Origin: Streptosporangiaceae bacterium
Lineage (GTDB): Bacteria > Actinomycetota > Actinomycetes > Streptosporangiales > Streptosporangiaceae
Length of the DNA stretch: 10,435 nt
Direction of reading: 5' to 3'
Assembly: GCA_030039095.1 (NCBI GenBank)
Contig: JASHQP010000238.1
Location: forward strand, 1-10,435
The translations under genes and the position numbers were made by a program. Positions 6,911 through 10,435 of this stretch are shown piece by piece. The notes under the pieces are model-generated. The model worked only from the letters and a program-made list of their open reading frames with translations, was not told the DNA's origin and made no database searches. Within the stretch, counting starts at the first letter, position 1. Each line of letters starts with the position of its first letter.

Positions 6911-6989
6911 GACTCCCCGGAAGGCGGAGAGGGCCGGACTCCCCGGAAGGCATGGGGGGGACAGCCGGACTCCCGCGGAAGGCGGGGAG
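6911..6989. repeat. G-rich direct repeats in the spacer before hrpA
   Basis: A GACTCCCCGGAAGGC unit occurs at 6911-6925 and 6937-6951, with a one-base-longer variant at 6968-6983; related GGAAGGCG words occur further left (6873-6905). The last unit can fold: CTCCCGC (6970-6976) faces GCGGGGAG (6982-6989) with one bulge. The array fills the gap between the truncated TPR frame and hrpA, next to the truncation point. No gene is seen in 6826-7054 and no clear promoter could be assigned. Confidence 0.6.
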
Positions 6990-7054
6990 CCGGAAAAGCG
7001 TTAGGGACCTGGGGACGGTGCCGTCATCCTGATGTGCGTGTCCCTTGTGCTGGT

Positions 7055-10000
7055 ATGGAGACTTCTGTTTTGACATCTTCGCTTGCCGAGTTGCAGTCAC
7101 GCCTGCCCGGGCTCGAGATCACCTATCCGGCCGCTCTGCCGATCAGCCAGCGGAAGGACGAGATCGCCGCGGCGATCCGGGACAACCAGGTGATCATCGT
7201 GGCCGGGGAAACCGGGTCAGGGAAGACCACCCAGCTTCCCAAGATCTGCCTCGAGATCGGCCGCGGCGTGGCCGGCCAGATCGGCCACACCCAGCCCCGG
7301 CGGATCGCCGCCCGCACGGTGGCGGAGCGGATCGCCGACGAGCTTGGCACCGAGCTCGGGACGGCGGTCGGGTACAAGGTGCGGTTCACCGACAAGTCCA
7401 GCGACAGCACCCTCGTCAAGGTGATGACCGACGGGATCCTGCTGGCCGAGATGCAGCGGGACCGGCGGCTGCAGCGGTACGACACGCTGATCATCGACGA
7501 GGCACACGAGCGCAGCCTGAACATCGACTTCATCCTCGGCTACCTGAAGCGGCTGCTGCCCACCCGGCCCGACCTCAAGGTGATCATCACCTCCGCCACG
7601 ATCGACCCGGAACGGTTCAGTAGACATTTTGCCGGAGGCGAATCAGGCAAACAGAGTGCCGGAGGCGAATCAGGCAAGCACAGCGGGGACGCGCCGGTAA
7701 TCGAGGTGTCGGGGCGCACCTACCCGGTCGAGGTGCGGTACCGGCCGCTGGCCGACCCCGACCGGCCCCGCGAGGAGCCGAAGGACCAGTCGCAGGGCAT
7801 CGTCGACGCGATCCGCGAGCTCCGTGCCGAGGGCCCCGGGGACGTCCTGGTGTTCCTCAGCGGCGAGCGGGAGATCAGGGACGCCGCCGACGCGCTCGCC
7901 GACCAGCCGGGCCTGGCCGACCTCGAGGTGCTGCCGCTCTACGCGCGGCTGTCAGCGGGCGAGCAGCACCGTGTGTTCCAGCCGCACCGCCGGTCCCGCG
8001 TGGTGCTGGCCACCAACGTCGCCGAGACCTCCCTGACCGTGCCCGGCATCAGGTACGTGGTCGACCCGGGCACCGCACGGATCTCCCGTTACAGCCAGCG
8101 GACCAAGGTCCAGCGGCTGCCGATCGAGCGGATCTCCCGCGCCTCGGCCGACCAGCGCAAGGGCCGGTGCGGGCGGACGTCCGACGGCATCTGCATCCGG
8201 CTGTACAGCGAGGAGGACTTCGAGTCGCGGCCGGAGTTCACCGAGCCGGAGATCCTGCGCACGAACCTTGCCTCGGTGATCCTGCAGGCGGCGGCGCTCA
8301 ATCTCGGCGACATCGCCGGCTTCCCGTTCGTCGACCCGCCCGACTCCCGCAACATCGCCGACGGCGTCCGGCTGCTGGAAGAACTGGGCGCGGTGGCGCC
8401 GGGCGGCGGCCGTCGCGGCACGCAGCTCACCGGGACGGGGCGCAAGCTGGCGCGGCTGCCGACCGACCCGCGCCTCGGCCGGATGATCCTCGAGGCCAGG
8501 CACAACGGGTGCGTCCGCGAGGTGCTGATCATCACGGCCGCGCTGTCCATCCAGGACCCGCGGGAACGGCCGGCCGACGCCCGCGAGGCCGCCGACGCCA
8601 TGCACAAGCGCTTCGCCGAGCCGGGCTCGGACTTCCTGGCCCTGCTCAACCTGTGGGCCTACGTGAACGACCAGCAGCGCGAGCTTTCGGCTTCGGCGTT
8701 CCGCCGCATGTGCCGCCGCGAGTACTTGCACTACCTGCGGATCCGCGAGTGGCAGGACGTGCAGGGGCAGCTGCGCCAGGCGGCCAAGGAGGTGGGCATC
8801 ACCGCCGGCCCCGAGGGCGGCGCGGGCCAGGACGTCTCGGACCGCGTGCACATGTCGCTGCTGGCCGGGCTGCTGTCGCACATCGGGATGAAGGATGAAC
8901 GCGCCGCCGGGGAGAAACGGCGCGGACCCGCCGAGTTCGCCGGGTCGCGGGGCGCCCGGTTCGCGATCTTCCCCGACTCGGTGCTGGCCCGGAGGCCGCC
9001 GCAATGGGTGGTCGCGGCCGAGCTGGTCGAGACGTCGCGGCTGTGGGCGCGGACCGCCGCGCGCATCGAACCCGAATGGGCCGAGCCGCTCGCCGCGCAC
9101 CTGGTCCGGCGCACCTACAGCGAGCCCCATTGGGACGCCAAAATGGGGGCTGCCGTCGCGTTCGAGAAAGTCACTCTGTACGGGCTTCCGATCGTGACCG
9201 AGCGGCGGGTGAACTACGCGAAGGTGGATCCGGCGGCGGCGCGCGAGATGTTCATCACCGGCGCGCTGGTCGAGGGCGACTGGCGGACCCACCACAGGTT
9301 CTTCGAGCGCAACCAGCGGCTGCTGGACGAGGCCGCAGGCCTGGAGGACCGGGCCAGGCGGCGCGGCATCGTCGCCGACGACGCGGCCCTCTTCGACTTC
9401 TACGACCGGCGGATACCCAGCGACGTGACGTCAGCCCGGCACTTCGACGCCTGGTGGAAGACCGCACGCGCGCAGACCCCGGACCTGCTGACGCTCACGC
9501 CCGCCGACCTGACCGGCCCGGCCGCCGGCGAGGTCACGGCCGCCGACTACCCCGCCCGGTGGGGCGAGCTCCCGCTGTCGTACGCGTTCGAGCCCGGCGC
9601 ACCCGACGACGGCGTGACCGCGGACATCCCGCTGTCCCAGCTCGGCCGCGTGAACGGCGACGAGCTCGGCTGGCAGGTGCCGGGCCGGCGCGAGGAACTC
9701 GTCACCGAGCTGATCCGGTCGATGTCGAAGGATCTTCGCCGGCCGTTCGTGCCCGCCCCGGATACGGCGAGGGCGGTGACCGCCCGGCTGGGCGAGCCGC
9801 ACGGCGACCTGCTGGACGCGCTGGCCCGGGAGCTCACCCGCTACGGGGGTGTTCCGGTGACCCGGGCGGCGTTCGACGAGTCGCGGCTGCCCGCTCACCT
9901 GAGGATGACGTTCCGGGTGATGGACTCCGGTCGCGAGCTGGCCAGGGGCAAGGACCTCGGCGCGCTGCGCGAGCAGCTGCGGCCGCGGCTGCAGGCGAAG

Positions 10001-10435
10001 CTGACCGCGGCCGCGGGCGACCTCACCCGAACCGGCCTGAAGGACTGGACGATCGGCACGCTGCCGCGGGTGTTCACCCGGGACGAGGACAGTGCCAGCC
10101 CGGGGGGACGACCCCCCCAAACCCCCCCGATTAGTGCCAGCTCGGGGGGACGACCCTCCCAAACCCCCCCGATTACCGCCTACCCGGCGCTCGTGGACAC
10201 GGGCGACGCGGCCGACGTGCGCCTGTTCCCGACCGAGGCCGAGGCGAACGCGGCGATGGCCGCCGGCACCCGCCGGCTGCTCTTGCTGCGCGTGCCGTCC
10301 GGCCTGCGGTCCATCGCCGGCCGGCTGCCGACGCAGCGGAAGCTGGCCATGAGCGTCAGCCCGTACCCGAGCATCGGCGCGCTGCTCGACGACTGCGTCG
10401 CGGCAGCCGCGGACCAGGTCATCGCGGACGCTGGC
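7055..10435 (+). CDS. hrpA: ATP-dependent RNA helicase HrpA (DEAH box; 3' end cut by window edge)
   Basis: A large DEAH/RHA-family RNA helicase. E. coli HrpA has about 1,300 residues and has been linked to mRNA processing and to resolving stalled ribosomes. Here 1,127 codons are present, ending at the equivalent of E. coli IDDC...IDANG, so about 190-200 residues are missing. Motifs: Walker A GETGSGKT (51-58), DEAH (148-151), SAT (180-182), LSGEREI, NVAETSLTVPG, and motif VI QRKGRCGR (367-374). The OB-fold region and the HrpA-specific C-terminal domain (DUF3418) follow, with highly conserved blocks such as RTYSEPHWD and YGLPIV. The N-terminus is about 70 residues shorter than in E. coli. Two in-frame repeat insertions interrupt conserved loops (193-210 and 1013-1040). 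Start: ATG 7055 lacks a Shine-Dalgarno; TTG 7070 has GGAG (7057-7060) 9 bases before it and could be the true start. Confidence 0.95.
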   Translation, partial: METSVLTSSLAELQSRLPGLEITYPAALPISQRKDEIAAAIRDNQVIIVAGETGSGKTTQLPKICLEIGRGVAGQIGHTQPRRIAARTVAERIADELGTELGTAVGYKVRFTDKSSDSTLVKVMTDGILLAEMQRDRRLQRYDTLIIDEAHERSLNIDFILGYLKRLLPTRPDLKVIITSATIDPERFSRHFAGGESGKQSAGGESGKHSGDAPVIEVSGRTYPVEVRYRPLADPDRPREEPKDQSQGIVDAIRELRAEGPGDVLVFLSGEREIRDAADALADQPGLADLEVLPLYARLSAGEQHRVFQPHRRSRVVLATNVAETSLTVPGIRYVVDPGTARISRYSQRTKVQRLPIERISRASADQRKGRCGRTSDGICIRLYSEEDFESRPEFTEPEILRTNLASVILQAAALNLGDIAGFPFVDPPDSRNIADGVRLLEELGAVAPGGGRRGTQLTGTGRKLARLPTDPRLGRMILEARHNGCVREVLIITAALSIQDPRERPADAREAADAMHKRFAEPGSDFLALLNLWAYVNDQQRELSASAFRRMCRREYLHYLRIREWQDVQGQLRQAAKEVGITAGPEGGAGQDVSDRVHMSLLAGLLSHIGMKDERAAGEKRRGPAEFAGSRGARFAIFPDSVLARRPPQWVVAAELVETSRLWARTAARIEPEWAEPLAAHLVRRTYSEPHWDAKMGAAVAFEKVTLYGLPIVTERRVNYAKVDPAAAREMFITGALVEGDWRTHHRFFERNQRLLDEAAGLEDRARRRGIVADDAALFDFYDRRIPSDVTSARHFDAWWKTARAQTPDLLTLTPADLTGPAAGEVTAADYPARWGELPLSYAFEPGAPDDGVTADIPLSQLGRVNGDELGWQVPGRREELVTELIRSMSKDLRRPFVPAPDTARAVTARLGEPHGDLLDALARELTRYGGVPVTRAAFDESRLPAHLRMTFRVMDSGRELARGKDLGALREQLRPRLQAKLTAAAGDLTRTGLKDWTIGTLPRVFTRDEDSASPGGRPPQTPPISASSGGRPSQTPPITAYPALVDTGDAADVRLFPTEAEANAAMAAGTRRLLLLRVPSGLRSIAGRLPTQRKLAMSVSPYPSIGALLDDCVAAAADQVIADAG
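7631..7684 (+). repeat. Two 27-bp in-frame tandem repeats in the hrpA helicase core
   Basis: Units 7631-7657 and 7658-7684 match at 24 of 27 bases and encode AGGESGKQS and AGGESGKHS. They fall just after motif III, between FSRHF and APVIEVSGRTYPV, where E. coli HrpA has only two asparagines. The first unit also carries a small dyad, TTTGCC (7628-7633) and GGCAAA (7646-7651). The differences are mostly at third codon positions, consistent with use as coding sequence since duplication. Confidence 0.9.
10091..10174 (+). repeat. Two 42-bp in-frame tandem repeats in the hrpA C-terminal domain
   Basis: Units 10091-10132 and 10133-10174 match at 40 of 42 bases and encode SASPGGRPPQTPPI and SASSGGRPSQTPPI. 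They lie just before the conserved TAYPALVD block of the C-terminal domain. Each unit contains a GGGGGG/CCC-rich hairpin (for example 10102-10107 with 10112-10117 around an ACGA loop) and runs of seven cytosines. The near-identity suggests a recent duplication or insertion of a mobile or REP-like repeat that keeps the frame open. Confidence 0.9.

Noticed and set aside
6911..6989. Spacer repeats considered as a CRISPR array
   Set aside because: Units are 15-16 bases with 11-16 base intervals of similar composition, with no unique spacers and no cas genes nearby.
6813..7100. Extension of the TPR frame to an ATG at 7100
   Set aside because: The extra 96 residues translate the G-rich repeat spacer and the antisense of the hrpA start; they resemble no NB-ARC sequence.
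7952..9295. A 447-codon minus-strand frame opposite hrpA
   Set aside because: Antisense to conserved HrpA coding sequence and of the same low-complexity composition as the other shadows.
10091..10174. C-terminal hrpA repeat considered as an intrinsic terminator or frameshift ending the gene
   Set aside because: The reading frame stays open through both units and resumes conserved HrpA sequence (TAYPALVD, then LFPTEAEANAAM and onward) to the window edge.

Overview
The window is very GC-rich, uses short or absent untranslated leaders, and carries gene families typical of filamentous actinomycetes: an NB-ARC/TPR remnant, a CtpE-like P-type ATPase and an orphan PAS histidine kinase. It fits a chromosomal segment of a high-GC actinobacterium. 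Genus cannot be resolved from sequence alone. No tRNA, rRNA, CRISPR array, integrase or intact insertion sequence was seen.

Layout, left to right. (1) 1-1713: an MFS drug-efflux-type transporter (minus strand, 3' end cut by the window edge) diverges from a LysR-type regulator (plus strand). The short gap holds a good leaderless sigma-70-type promoter for the transporter, overlapped by a CTTA/TAAG dyad that could be the regulator's operator. (2) 1714-2074: 361 bases without a convincing gene. (3) 2075-3640: a soluble PAS histidine kinase with no adjacent response regulator, followed by a small heptad-repeat coiled-coil protein that has its own leaderless promoter. (4) 3662-6103, minus: an 813-residue P2-like cation ATPase of the CtpE type whose TM4 motif reads PQGL instead of the Ca2+-pump PEGL. 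(5) 6147-about 6825, minus: a truncated C-terminal piece of an NB-ARC/TPR (STAND) protein, cut where the winged-helix part begins. (6) 6826-7054: a spacer with G-rich direct repeats. (7) 7055 to the right edge, plus: most of HrpA, the large DEAH-box RNA helicase, missing roughly its last 190-200 residues.

Functionally these are mostly independent units: an efflux/regulator pair, a signalling kinase with a possible coiled-coil partner, an ion pump, an immune-like gene remnant and an RNA helicase. The most unusual signal is around hrpA. Two different in-frame tandem repeats (2 x 27 bp and 2 x 42 bp) sit inside its otherwise conserved frame, at positions where the E. coli protein has short loops, and a third, unrelated repeat family lies in its upstream spacer. 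Nothing here clearly amounts to a new multi-gene system. The better leads are the hrpA insertions, the altered ion-binding motif of the ATPase, and the kinase/coiled-coil pair.
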